Program-made: the position numbers and the translations under genes
Part shown: piece by piece, positions 43,760 to 51,416 of the stretch
Layout of the letters: the number at the start of each line of letters is the position of its first letter
Numbering within the stretch: position 1 is the stretch's first letter
Origin: Algoriphagus antarcticus
GTDB taxonomy: Bacteria; Bacteroidota; Bacteroidia; Cytophagales; Cyclobacteriaceae
Length of the DNA stretch: 51,416 bases
Reading direction: 5' to 3'
Assembly: GCF_002150685.1 (NCBI RefSeq)
Contig: NZ_MSSW01000057.1
Span: forward strand, 1 to 51,416
The notes under the pieces: model-generated
Databases searched by the model: none
Seen by the model: the letters and a program-made list of their open reading frames with translations, nothing else
What the model was told of the DNA's origin: nothing

Positions 43760-44578
43760 TTAATCAAATTGCCAATTAGTCTCAAATAGATTCACTGATT
43801 TCAAATGCTTGAAACCGTGGGTGAAATTTTGGTTGGCATGCGGAGTTAACAGTCGAAAATTATTAAAGTATTCTTTTCCCCAATTTTCTGTAATTCCACT
43901 TTCGTTTGTTGCACCAAAAACACTGATTCGTACGTGATTCCGATCAAACTTCAATTGCTCAATAAGGATCAAGGCATATTTCAAGATGTCTTCTTTGGAA
44001 TCAATGGAAAAGATATTGAACACCGCGAGTTCCTGATTTGAGAAGGCTGCGGCATAGATTTGATTTCCAAAGATGCTGACTAAGATTTCTTGCCCGATTA
44101 GATTAAACCTTTCCTTGAATAAATAAGAGAGGAAACAAACGGATCCGTGGTGAAAAGTCAACTCTGAAAATCGAGCTTCAAGCGACTTTTTCAGCTTACT
44201 AGTGACACAGGACAACACCTGAAGATTATTGCTGTCCAGAGGTGTGTTGAAGTAACTCGTATTGGCTTGTTGATCTCCAGCAAACGCTAAGTAGGCAGCT
44301 TCTTGACCTGGTTGAAATAAAACGCCTGGAACTAGACTGAAATTAGGTTGGTGCAGATAGATCGTAGCAGGTATGTCCGCTTTCAATAAATGATCTGAAA
44401 TCACCAATTGCTCTAAAGAATTCCAGTCGAAATTAATGTATTCGTGAATACAGATATTTGACTGGTTCTTATCTTTTGCAAAAATGAAGAGAGAATCCGG
44501 ATACAAAAAAAGTGATAGGCTTGCTGCGTCTTCCACATCAAACCTATCACTTTTGAATACTTTAAGGTTACTTTCCAA
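43760..44578 (-). CDS. DUF3822 family protein
   Basis: This 272-residue protein matches the DUF3822 pattern found only in Bacteroidota. It has DAASLSLFLYPDSLFIFAKD near the N-terminus, then TIYLHQPNFSLVPGVLFQPG, VCFLSYLFKERFNL and FNIFSIDSKEDILKYALILI. I recall that a structural-genomics model of this family shows an actin-like ATPase fold; from this sequence alone I can only see the alternating beta-alpha pattern. Position next to coaD is common in the phylum. It begins 11 bases after the stop of the pseudopilin-like gene, so they are cotranscribed. Confidence 0.8.
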   Translation of the reverse strand: MESNLKVFKSDRFDVEDAASLSLFLYPDSLFIFAKDKNQSNICIHEYINFDWNSLEQLVISDHLLKADIPATIYLHQPNFSLVPGVLFQPGQEAAYLAFAGDQQANTSYFNTPLDSNNLQVLSCVTSKLKKSLEARFSELTFHHGSVCFLSYLFKERFNLIGQEILVSIFGNQIYAAAFSNQELAVFNIFSIDSKEDILKYALILIEQLKFDRNHVRISVFGATNESGITENWGKEYFNNFRLLTPHANQNFTHGFKHLKSVNLFETNWQFD

Positions 44579-44589
44579 AATAGGAGGTT

Positions 44590-45171
44590 TTATTTCCAGT
44601 TACCTTCAGTAGAGGCATCTGTTCTTGAACCTACTTTCAAGGCTTTTTCATTATTGTTCAATCTTCTGTTTGGATTAACTGGAGCTGGATCTCTAATCTC
44701 GAACACAGAAATCTCGTAAGAGTTTCTCTCCACTTTATCTGCGAAGAATTCGAACTGCTTTCCTCCAGAACCTGGAACTACAGCAAGACCGTCTAATTTG
44801 AAATCAGGAAATTTTCTTTCGTTGAATAAAGAATCGATTACCGGCACTGAACCAAGTGTGTCGAATGTGACAGTAGTTTCTTCTTTACCGTATTCGAGAA
44901 GTTTTGTTGTTTCGGTTCTTTGAACAAGCCAAATCTGACCAGATTGGATAAATGATTTCAATTCATTCCAGTTCTCGGCATATCTTCCATTAGAAGCGTG
45001 AAATGCCAACTCTGCATCTCTAAGCATTTGCAATTTTTCGATGATTGCAGCTTCGATGAGTGCAACTCTTTTTTCGTCCTCAACTACGTCTTCAACACCT
45101 TTCCAGAGAAGGTAGCCAAGACCAATTGCCACTACGAAGAAGACCACGGATAGTACTTTAGATAAATTCAT
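44590..45171 (-). CDS. Membrane-anchored protein resembling a pseudopilin
   Basis: This 193-residue protein has one N-terminal transmembrane helix (about residues 5-22, VLSVVFFVVAIGLGYLLW). The helix continues as a long amphipathic one (EKRVALIEAAIIEKLQMLRD) and the AFHASNGRYAENWNEL text typical of type II/IV pilin-like subunits, where a helical stem is followed by a Tyr- and Asn-rich turn. It lacks a prepilin peptidase site (G followed by FTLxE), so it is not a canonical pilin. The remainder is beta-rich. It is the upstream partner of the DUF3822 gene. Confidence 0.7.
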   Translation of the reverse strand: MNLSKVLSVVFFVVAIGLGYLLWKGVEDVVEDEKRVALIEAAIIEKLQMLRDAELAFHASNGRYAENWNELKSFIQSGQIWLVQRTETTKLLEYGKEETTVTFDTLGSVPVIDSLFNERKFPDFKLDGLAVVPGSGGKQFEFFADKVERNSYEISVFEIRDPAPVNPNRRLNNNEKALKVGSRTDASTEGNWK

Positions 45172-45219
45172 TTGCTAAAATTTTAAGAATCTGGGTAAGG
45201 TTGAAGGTTTTAAATCGTG

Positions 45220-45729
45220 CTATTTTAGAGAATTATTTTCAAAATTAAAATATCCTCGCAACAATACTAAGTCCTCAAGGGATTTAATTCCCCAAAAGAT
45301 TTGATGAAGGGCTTCATTTGGCAATGATCGGATTTCATTTATGCTCATCCATTTGACTTCCTCGATAATTTGAGAATCTGAATAAAGCTCAGGATCCGTG
45401 CCTAGTGTTAAATTTCCTCCAATTTTTTCCACGCGAAAGAAATGTTCCATCGCATGAAGTGGTGCTGCAAGGTATTCGTGGATGAAAAGATAGGCTTTTA
45501 CTTCTATATCTAGTCCAGTTTCCTCAGAAAACTCTCGTTTTAAATTCTCAGCTGCATTCTGACCAAAATGCATTCCGCCGCCTGGAACTGACCACATAAT
45601 CTGGCCATTACCCATTAAATGTTTGATCATCAGGATTTTTTTGCCCTCGATGAGAATGCCGTTCACACGCGATCTGAGATGATTTCCGAACTTTGCTTCG
45701 ATTTCCTTGCTGATTTTGTCTTTTGGCAT
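45220..45729 (-). CDS. NUDIX hydrolase
   Basis: This 169-residue single-domain NUDIX protein has the box GGGMHFGQNAAENLKREFSE followed by ETG, with the required REFSEETG residues. The usual strand LIEGKKILMIKHLMGNGQIM precedes it. ADP-ribose, nucleotide or dinucleotide polyphosphates are typical substrates; none can be selected. It is divergent from the helicase gene, whose start lies 14 bases away. Confidence 0.92.
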   Translation of the reverse strand: MPKDKISKEIEAKFGNHLRSRVNGILIEGKKILMIKHLMGNGQIMWSVPGGGMHFGQNAAENLKREFSEETGLDIEVKAYLFIHEYLAAPLHAMEHFFRVEKIGGNLTLGTDPELYSDSQIIEEVKWMSINEIRSLPNEALHQIFWGIKSLEDLVLLRGYFNFENNSLK

Positions 45730-45743
45730 TTACATTCGTTTGT

Positions 45744-47198
45744 ATGAGTAAAGATAATGAGCCTTTGCAGAGGCCATCAGCATTGCTGAGTAAATATTTT
45801 CCTTTTGAGCCCACGTCGGGTCAGGCCGCCTTTTTCTCCAAGATGGATTTTTTCCTACTCATGGAGCCGGAGAAAAAACCAACTTTTGTCCTGCGGGGCT
45901 ATGCTGGTACAGGGAAGACTTCTGTGATTTCTGCTTTGGTGAAAGCTTTGCCTAAATTATCCATGCGCTCACTTTTACTAGCTCCGACGGGGCGCGCTGC
46001 CAAAGTAATGAGCAATTACAGTGGACGAGCCGCTTATACGATCCATAAGATTATTTACAAACCCAAAGCTGAGGACGGAAGTCTAGGCGGAGGATTTATC
46101 CTTCAAAAGAATTACTACAAGGATACCGTCTTTATAATAGATGAATCGTCTATGCTGGCTGATGATGGAGGAATGTCTGGCAATTTGCTGGGAGATTTGA
46201 TCAGCTTTGTTTTTCACGGACAGAATAACCGTCTCATTCTGGTAGGGGATACAGCCCAGCTTCCACCCGTAGGAAGTGAATTCAGCCCTGCACTGGAAGC
46301 TGATTATTTATTGAGACACTTTCGCTTGGATGCGGACTTTATAGAGTTGACAGAGGTAATGCGGCAGCGACTGGAATCAGGCATTCTTTATAATGCAACC
46401 AATCTAAGATATCAACTGCTGCAAGAGAAGCAGGAGATCAAGATCAGTACTATTCAGTTTAAAGACACCTTCAAAATGACTGGGGAAAGGCTGGAAGATG
46501 GTTTGAGATACGCTTATGACAAGTTTGAAACTGAGAATACGACGATAATAACCCGATCAAACAAGGCCGCGGTGCAGTACAATCTATACATCAGGCGAAC
46601 GATCCATTTTTTTGAGGATGAAATTAGCTCTGGGGATTTATTGATGATTGTGAAGAACAATTACACCTACATGGCTGAATCGGAAAAGGTGAATTTCCTG
46701 GCAAATGGTGATATGGCAGAAGTGATGAAGATCCGATCGTTTGAGGAGTTTTATGGACTTCGATTTGCCACGCTTGAGCTTCGGCTGTTGGATTATCCAG
46801 AGGAGCCTCATTTTGAGGCGAAAGTGATTCTGGACACACTTTATTCACCTAGTCCTTCACTCACAAGGGAGCAGTATAGGAGCCTTTATCAGCAGGTTTC
46901 GGAGGATTATGCAGATGTGGCAAGTAAGGTTGAGCGAAAAGAATTGATCAAAAAAGACCCGTTTCTAAATGCTCTCCAAATTAAGTTTGCGTATGCATTG
47001 ACCTGTCATAAAGCACAGGGTGGACAATGGAAAGCAGTTTTTGTGGATCAAGGGTATCTTCCCGAAGATCAGGTGAATAAGGATTTTACAAGATGGCTTT
47101 ACACAGCGATTACCCGGGCAACAGAGGAATTGTACCTAGTCAATTTTTCGCCCTCATTCTTTGTAAAGCCAAAGGAAGTTGAGGACTCAGAGTTTTAG
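45744..47198 (+). CDS. RecD/Pif1-like superfamily 1 DNA helicase
   Basis: This 484-residue helicase has Walker A GYAGTGKTS near residue 50, Walker B FIIDESSML, the motif III-like text LVGDTAQLPPVGSEFSP and a C-terminal UvrD_C_2 motif, FAYALTCHKAQGGQWKAVFV. This is the single-protein RecD2/Pif1-like type found alone in many Bacteroidota rather than as part of RecBCD. It would unwind DNA in the 5' to 3' direction by family analogy. The ATG at 45744 is chosen; 45723 would add seven residues that cross the divergent NUDIX start. Confidence 0.88.
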   Translation: MSKDNEPLQRPSALLSKYFPFEPTSGQAAFFSKMDFFLLMEPEKKPTFVLRGYAGTGKTSVISALVKALPKLSMRSLLLAPTGRAAKVMSNYSGRAAYTIHKIIYKPKAEDGSLGGGFILQKNYYKDTVFIIDESSMLADDGGMSGNLLGDLISFVFHGQNNRLILVGDTAQLPPVGSEFSPALEADYLLRHFRLDADFIELTEVMRQRLESGILYNATNLRYQLLQEKQEIKISTIQFKDTFKMTGERLEDGLRYAYDKFETENTTIITRSNKAAVQYNLYIRRTIHFFEDEISSGDLLMIVKNNYTYMAESEKVNFLANGDMAEVMKIRSFEEFYGLRFATLELRLLDYPEEPHFEAKVILDTLYSPSPSLTREQYRSLYQQVSEDYADVASKVERKELIKKDPFLNALQIKFAYALTCHKAQGGQWKAVFVDQGYLPEDQVNKDFTRWLYTAITRATEELYLVNFSPSFFVKPKEVEDSEF

Positions 47199-47335
47199 AG
47201 CTTTTAGGAAAACTTAATTCTGAAAAATAGCTTTTGGCAAGGTATTTTCGAGTTAATACATCTTACAGCTTTAAAATCCGTTATTTTGAAGTTGGTACAA
47301 AAAATTGAATATTTGAAAACCAAATAAATAATGCC

Positions 47336-47731
47336 ATGAAAAAATTAGGATTCTTATTGACCGTCTTTGCTTTGGTATTTGCATTTAATGCCAATGCTCA
47401 AGAACAAAGTGGTGCAGCAATCACTTTTAAAGAAAAGTCAATTGATTTCGGTGACATCACCCAAGGAGATAAAGTAGAGCATACGTTTCAGTTGACGAAC
47501 TCGGGATCTGCTCCATTGATCATTTCGAATGTAGCCGCCACTTGTGGTTGTACTGTCCCTAGCTGGCCAAAAGAGCCAATTGCTCCGGGAAAAACTTCTG
47601 AGATCAAAGTGTCATTTAATTCAGCAGGCAAAATGGGCAAGCAAAATTCTGTAGTTAGAATTTATTCCAATGCTGCAGAGCCTATTGAAAAAGTATCATT
47701 GATTTCTAACGTTCTACCAAAGACGAAGTAA
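47336..47731 (+). CDS. Secreted DUF1573 protein
   Basis: This 131-residue exported protein has a signal peptide (LLTVFALVFAFNANAQ). The rest is a DUF1573 Ig-like domain: FKEKSIDFGDITQGDKVEHT, FQLTNSGSAPLIISNVAATC, then GCTVPSWPKEPIAPGKTSEI. The Cys pair near residues 75-77 is conserved in the family. Its function is unknown; it is often abundant in Bacteroidota envelopes. It ends at a bidirectional terminator shared with the YceI gene. Confidence 0.93.
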   Translation: MKKLGFLLTVFALVFAFNANAQEQSGAAITFKEKSIDFGDITQGDKVEHTFQLTNSGSAPLIISNVAATCGCTVPSWPKEPIAPGKTSEIKVSFNSAGKMGKQNSVVRIYSNAAEPIEKVSLISNVLPKTK

Positions 47732-47745
47732 TCAACAGCTAAGTG

Positions 47746-47784
47746 AAAAAAAAGCCTCCTGAAAAAATCGGGAGGCTTTTTTTT
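47746..47784. terminator. Bidirectional terminator between DUF1573 and YceI genes
   Basis: AAAAAAAAGCCTCC (47746-47759) pairs with GGAGGCTTTTTTTT (47771-47784), giving a G/C core with A- and T-runs on both sides. Confidence 0.92.
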
Positions 47785-47786
47785 GT

Positions 47787-48365
47787 TTACTCACTTGCAA
47801 CGAGCTTAACATCAAGTTCTACATCATCATAGATAAGCTTATCAGCGAGGTTTTCGAAATAGGATCCTGAGCGAAATTTGATGTCGTAGTGTGTACGATC
47901 AAATGTCAACTTGCCGGTTGCGGTGATTTTACCTCCAGTTACATTTACTGTGGCAGGAAAGGTAACAGGCTTGGTGATGTTTTTGATCGTAAGATCTCCA
48001 GTGAGTTGGTAGTCTTTACCATTACTGGTTTTGGCTTCAGTGATCTTAAAGGTGGACTTGTTATGCTTTTCTACAGAGAAAAAATCATCAGACTTCAAGT
48101 GATCTGTTAGCTTTTTATTCATACCTGCATCGGTAAGATCTTCCACTGTCAGGCTTGTCATATCCATCTCGAAGTTTCCACCGCGGATTCTATTATTTTG
48201 ATAATCCAAGGTTGCGGAGGTGATGGGTACTTTTCCATAATGCTGTCCGGTTACTTTTTTGGCTGTCCAAGTGATTGTGCTGTCGGCGGTATTTACCGTC
48301 GCTACTTCTGGAGCAACCGAGAAAGCGGTAAAAGCTAGTGTGAATAGTAAAGTAAAGATTTTCAT
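47787..48365 (-). CDS. Secreted YceI-family protein
   Basis: This 192-residue exported YceI protein has a signal peptide (FTLLFTLAFTAFSVA). The lipid-binding barrel includes DSTITWTAKKVTGQHYGKVP, GGNFEMDMTSLTVED, LKSDDFFSVEKHNKSTFKIT and GDLTIKNITKPVTFPATV, and closes with IYDDVELDVKLVA. Unlike the copy at 34861 it has no lipobox and no acidic insertion, so it is soluble in the periplasm or secreted. It probably binds an isoprenoid or amide-linked lipid, by family knowledge. Confidence 0.93.
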   Translation of the reverse strand: MKIFTLLFTLAFTAFSVAPEVATVNTADSTITWTAKKVTGQHYGKVPITSATLDYQNNRIRGGNFEMDMTSLTVEDLTDAGMNKKLTDHLKSDDFFSVEKHNKSTFKITEAKTSNGKDYQLTGDLTIKNITKPVTFPATVNVTGGKITATGKLTFDRTHYDIKFRSGSYFENLADKLIYDDVELDVKLVASE

Positions 48366-48591
48366 AAGTGAGGTTTTAGGTAAGTAAAGGAAATTTGGAT
48401 TAAATGAATTTAGACGAAACAGAATAGTACAAGGTTCTAGTTAATAGACGTTACTATCGAATTGTTTAAGACTTACCTTTTTTTCTTTGCAATTGGGAAG
48501 GCTGATTAAATTATTCTTGATCACAGATGTGCCTTCATTTTAATTGATTTCGATTCTTTATATTTATCAGGATCCCACCTAGAATTTTATT

Positions 48592-49362
48592 ATGAAATCA
48601 ACAATTACATCTATCTTTTTACTCATGTCACTTTCTGCGTTTGCTCAACTCCAACCTGTAAAATCAGGCATATTCAAATGGGATGATCACGAAGTAATAT
48701 CCAATGAAGATCGTGTATCAAGACCGATACTTGAAGGTGTTTCTCCACACTTCGAATACTTAGAAATACATGCGACCACTCAAGCTGTAGGCGCCAAACC
48801 AAGTACGGCTCATGCAAATGAGGATATTGAAGAGATTATTATAGTGAAAGAGGGATTGATGAAGGTGACTATAGAGGGTAAAAGTTCGATACTCGGAGCA
48901 AATGGAGTGGTTTCGTTGATGCCGCAGCAGATGCATTCACTCCAAAATGCAGGGGAGAGCCCACTTACTTATTTTATCATTAGATATCGAGCCAAGAAAA
49001 AAATGGATGTTGAGAGAGGAGTTACTTCTGGTGGTTCGCTGATGATCAATCAGGATTCAACTGTCTTCAAGCCGACAAGTGTTGGAGGAGTTCGTTCATA
49101 CTTCGATCGATCGACTGCAATGTGTGAGCGATTAGAGATGCACGTGACTACATTGGATAGAAAAGTGCCAAGCCACGAACCTCACGCACATATCGAATCT
49201 GAGATTATCCTTATGATCTCTGGCGAAACAGCGCAACTGATCGATGGCAAAGAATATACAGCCAAAGCTGGCGACTTTTATTTCATGGAATCACAATCAA
49301 TGCATGGTATTCGTAACATTACTGAACAGCCCACCACTTATTTTGCTTTTAAGTGGAAGTAG
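48592..49362 (+). CDS. Secreted bicupin protein
   Basis: This 256-residue exported protein (signal ending FAQ near residue 19) has two cupin domains. Domain 1 has STAHANEDIEEIIIVKEGLM, where the metal His cluster is reduced to His and Glu, and MPQQMHSLQN. Domain 2 has PSHEPHAHIESEIILMISGE, a near-complete HxH...E set, and MESQSMHGIRN. The layout resembles ureidoglycine aminohydrolase-like bicupins, but those are cytoplasmic and this copy is secreted, so the activity is open. It has no operon partner. Confidence 0.85.
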   Translation: MKSTITSIFLLMSLSAFAQLQPVKSGIFKWDDHEVISNEDRVSRPILEGVSPHFEYLEIHATTQAVGAKPSTAHANEDIEEIIIVKEGLMKVTIEGKSSILGANGVVSLMPQQMHSLQNAGESPLTYFIIRYRAKKKMDVERGVTSGGSLMINQDSTVFKPTSVGGVRSYFDRSTAMCERLEMHVTTLDRKVPSHEPHAHIESEIILMISGETAQLIDGKEYTAKAGDFYFMESQSMHGIRNITEQPTTYFAFKWK

Positions 49363-49426
49363 AATTTTTTGAGAGACTATGGAATCAACATTCAGTTAAA
49401 ATCACCTTTAATACTTTTCTCTCTCC

Positions 49427-50197
49427 ATGGGAAAAACTACACAAATAGACGCCTACGCTAAAGAAACCTTCTCATTTACTATGAGTAACGAGCAGGTGGC
49501 TACTCACGATGTTTACACGATAGGACAAGGAAACAAAGTAGTCATCATCATTCAAGAATTGCCAGGGATAGGTCAGGAAACCTTGGCTTTGGCAGATAAA
49601 TTCATTGAGCAAAGGTATGTGGTAGTTTTGCCACATCTTTTTGGGCCAATTGGAAAAACCGCCATCACTTCAAATCTCTTTAGAGTAGTTTGTATGAGAA
49701 AGGAGTTCAGTATTTTTTCTAAAAATGAGTCTAGTCCGATTGTGGATTATCTTTCTGGCTTGTGCACTTTGATAAAAGAAAGGTATCAGGTAAAAGGAGT
49801 TGCGGTGATAGGAATGTGTTTGACTGGTAATTTTGCAATTTCTCTTATGGCAAATGATGCTGTTTTAGCTGGTTTCGCCAGTCAGCCTTCTTTACCTATA
49901 TTAAATAGCTCAGCAATTCACATGAGTGCAGGCGAGATTTCAGCAATCAAAGCTAAGCTAGATCTGGTAGGGCCCATGCATTGTGGGAGATTTGAGGGAG
50001 ATATATTATGCACTGCCAAAAAGTTTGAGGTATTGGATAAAACATTCAACACCGACGACAAAGAACGAATCATTTTTCATGAGCTTCCCGGTAAAGGACA
50101 TGCGATCTTAACGCTGGAATTTGTAGATAAAGCAGGGCATCCAACAAGAAAAACCTTTGATGAAGTTGTAGGCTATTTTGATCAGCAATTAACTTAA
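49427..50197 (+). CDS. Dienelactone hydrolase-like protein
   Basis: This is a 256-residue alpha/beta hydrolase of the dienelactone hydrolase family. The nucleophile is Cys131 in VIGMCLTGNFA, the Cys form typical of true dienelactone hydrolases. ITIHxx text is replaced by VVIIIQELPGIGQETLALAD at the N-terminus, with the conserved Glu. The His is probably His225 in LPGKGHAILT. There is no signal peptide. The substrate may be a lactone or other cyclic ester from aromatic breakdown, but nothing nearby confirms this. Confidence 0.87.
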   Translation: MGKTTQIDAYAKETFSFTMSNEQVATHDVYTIGQGNKVVIIIQELPGIGQETLALADKFIEQRYVVVLPHLFGPIGKTAITSNLFRVVCMRKEFSIFSKNESSPIVDYLSGLCTLIKERYQVKGVAVIGMCLTGNFAISLMANDAVLAGFASQPSLPILNSSAIHMSAGEISAIKAKLDLVGPMHCGRFEGDILCTAKKFEVLDKTFNTDDKERIIFHELPGKGHAILTLEFVDKAGHPTRKTFDEVVGYFDQQLT

Positions 50198-50494
50198 GGT
50201 CAGCAATGAAATCGTCTGGGGTTCTTAGTAATTCTTGATTTAAGTTCAAATCAGATATTTCGAGCTTTGATTTTTCAACAGCAAATCGCGAAAATGGTAC
50301 TGATGCATCTCCTCTCCGGTCGGCCACTTGCCAATTCCATGACTACTGGCAATAAAGCATACACGCATAAATAATAGCTACAAGGTCACTTTTTAAATGG
50401 TAATTGTACTTTAATATTATCCAATTATTAACTTTCACAATCGGAGAGTGCAGTTCTAATCTTGAGATTAAATTTGGGTTCAAAATCATAAGAG
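50198..50494. other. Intergenic region before the Crp/Fnr gene
   Basis: There is no gene. TAAATTTG at 50469-50476 matches the -7 consensus TAnnTTTG upstream of the Crp/Fnr start, but no -33 TTG lies at the proper distance, so the promoter is only tentative. Confidence 0.45.
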
Positions 50495-51082
50495 ATGCAA
50501 TTTAGCCCGTACAATTTCTTAAGTGCCCACAATCCCGAAGCTATTAGCAAATATGTGAATACAGTGGAATTTGAGAAAGGACAACTTCTGTATCAACCTC
50601 CCCAGCGGATAACTCCAATTTATGAAATAGTCAAAGGAGCAATTTGTATAGGCACTTACTCACCGTCAGGGCTGGAAGTTTGCTATGATATCCTCAAACC
50701 GGGTGAATTTTTTGGGAATTTGAGGTACTTAAATGGGCAATTTTTGGAATTTGCTAAATCACTTTCCTCGGTTATCGTAAGGGAATACGATTGTGATTTT
50801 TTCAAAAGGATTACGGTCGTAGAGCCTGATATTTCTGAGTGGTTTAATATTCAGGTAGTAAAAAGATGGTGTAGGGCTGAAGATAGACTGTATGCTGTGC
50901 GAAGTCTGGATGCTGCTTCAAAGGTCAGAAAAATAATGGTTGATTTTCAAAATCAGGTAGAAGATGCCTCCGGTAGATTAATCAATCTTCAGAAAGTTAT
51001 AACCCTTCAGGATATTGCAGACTTGAGTGGATTGACGCGGCAGACAGTTAGTAAAGTCCTCAAAGAGGAAATATTTGCTTAG
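50495..51082 (+). CDS. Crp/Fnr family transcriptional regulator
   Basis: This 195-residue regulator has an N-terminal cyclic-nucleotide-binding fold (about residues 15-120), with VEFEKGQLLYQPPQRITPIY and ICIGTYSPSGLEVCYDILKP. The C-terminal winged helix ends ITLQDIADLSGLTRQTVSKV. The effector is unknown; no Cys cluster of the Fnr type is visible. It resembles stress- and nutrition-related Crp proteins common in Bacteroidota. No target operator was identified nearby. Confidence 0.92.
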   Translation: MQFSPYNFLSAHNPEAISKYVNTVEFEKGQLLYQPPQRITPIYEIVKGAICIGTYSPSGLEVCYDILKPGEFFGNLRYLNGQFLEFAKSLSSVIVREYDCDFFKRITVVEPDISEWFNIQVVKRWCRAEDRLYAVRSLDAASKVRKIMVDFQNQVEDASGRLINLQKVITLQDIADLSGLTRQTVSKVLKEEIFA

Positions 51083-51184
51083 TGCATTTTGCTCACGGAA
51101 TGCTATTATTAAAAAATCGGTTCTACCACGAATGTTGTGAAAACTTTGTATCCTAAGAGAATAAAAGTTTTAAGATTTCCAAAA

Positions 51185-51225
51185 ACAGGCAACTGATTGT
51201 CAAAATCAGATATAAAGCAGCCTGT
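51185..51225. repeat. Nested hairpin
   Basis: ACAGGC (51185-51190) pairs with GCCTGT (51220-51225) outside CTGATT (51193-51198) and AATCAG (51204-51209). No T-run follows on the plus strand, so it is not a standard terminator. Confidence 0.6.
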
Positions 51226-51236
51226 AAAAAGAATAA

Positions 51237-51296
51237 ACCACAAAGAATCAAAAGAAAACAAAAAGCGGGCTTCTGTTTTCTTTGTTACTTTGTGGT
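51237..51296. repeat. Long imperfect palindrome of the ACCACAAAG type
   Basis: ACCACAAAG (51237-51245) is mirrored by CTTTGTGGT (51288-51296). Inside, AAAGAAAACA (51251-51260) is mirrored by TGTTTTCTTT (51274-51283), with a small bulge and a loop holding AGCGGGC. Worn relatives appear near 8544-8575 and 11640-11665. The pattern is typical of repetitive intergenic palindromes in Bacteroidota. Confidence 0.75.
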
Positions 51297-51416
51297 AAAT
51301 AAATACGGATTTACTACACCATTTTAGAATTACTTCCATATTTCGAATCGGGTTATTTTAACAATTATTTTATTGATCTTAAAAATTTCCCCTTTAACAA
51401 AATTCAGGGTAGAACC

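Larger units (their letters stand above)
51083..51416. other. Right-edge intergenic region with two hairpins
   Basis: No gene lies between the Crp/Fnr stop and the window end. Two structured elements are present and are listed separately. The last 100 bases are AT-rich and featureless. Confidence 0.6.

Noticed and set aside
50070..50327. Minus-strand frame over the end of the dienelactone hydrolase gene
   Set aside because: It is the antisense of a real gene end with no domain.
1..51416. CRISPR arrays, tRNA/rRNA genes, prophage, toxin-antitoxin pairs
   Set aside because: No regularly spaced repeats, cloverleaf-like T-loop sequences or matching gene pairs were seen on reading; a covariance-model scan would be the decisive test for RNA genes.

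Overview
The window looks like chromosome from a Bacteroidota member of the order Cytophagales (Algoriphagus or Cyclobacteriaceae type). The basis is moderate-to-low GC, AT-rich leaders without clear Shine-Dalgarno sequences, a clean TTTG / TAnnTTTG promoter in front of the fumarylacetoacetase gene, many short secretion signals and lipoproteins, and gene orders I recognise from that phylum: miaB, sigma-54 activator, lptE, secG, groES, groEL in one block, and coaD, NUDIX, pyrE in another. No tRNA, rRNA, CRISPR array or phage was seen.

Positions 1-3050 are sparse and accessory-like. They hold an AAC(3)-I-type acetyltransferase, an exported cupin, a DUF6398 protein and decayed coding sequence. 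Positions 3050-12080 carry a secreted S15/CocE-type hydrolase, fumarylacetoacetase, a solitary 500-residue beta-rich protein closed by two strong terminators, and a dead IS3-family transposase that is split by a small MITE-like element. An LVIVD-repeat lipoprotein with a barrel-like partner follows. Positions 12080-24470 hold a lipoprotein joining a sugar-dehydrogenase propeller, a PKD domain, a cytochrome c domain and a CBM6-like domain. After it come a barrel protein, a DEAD-box helicase, small housekeeping and acetyltransferase genes, and a three-gene exported hydrolase run (amidohydrolase, S10 carboxypeptidase, class C beta-lactamase-like protein).

Positions 24470-36240 are mostly core genes on the minus strand: groEL/groES, secG, lptE, a sigma-54 activator without a sensor domain, miaB, dinB overlapping pabB, a YceI lipoprotein, and a gamma carbonic anhydrase-like protein on the plus strand. 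Positions 36812-41718 form the most interesting unit. Five tightly spaced plus-strand genes encode an esterase-like alpha/beta hydrolase, an ATP-grasp ligase, a GCS2/YbdK-type carboxylate-amine ligase, an atypical class I glutamine amidotransferase and a second ATP-grasp-like protein resembling the circularly permuted class. I read this as a pathway that builds and trims a small amide- or peptide-linked metabolite of unknown identity.

Positions 41740-51416 carry pyrE, a NUDIX hydrolase, coaD, a DUF3822 gene beside a pseudopilin-like membrane protein, a second NUDIX gene, a RecD/Pif1-like helicase, DUF1573, a second YceI protein, a secreted bicupin, a dienelactone hydrolase-like protein and a Crp/Fnr regulator. 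The window ends in hairpin-rich intergenic DNA.
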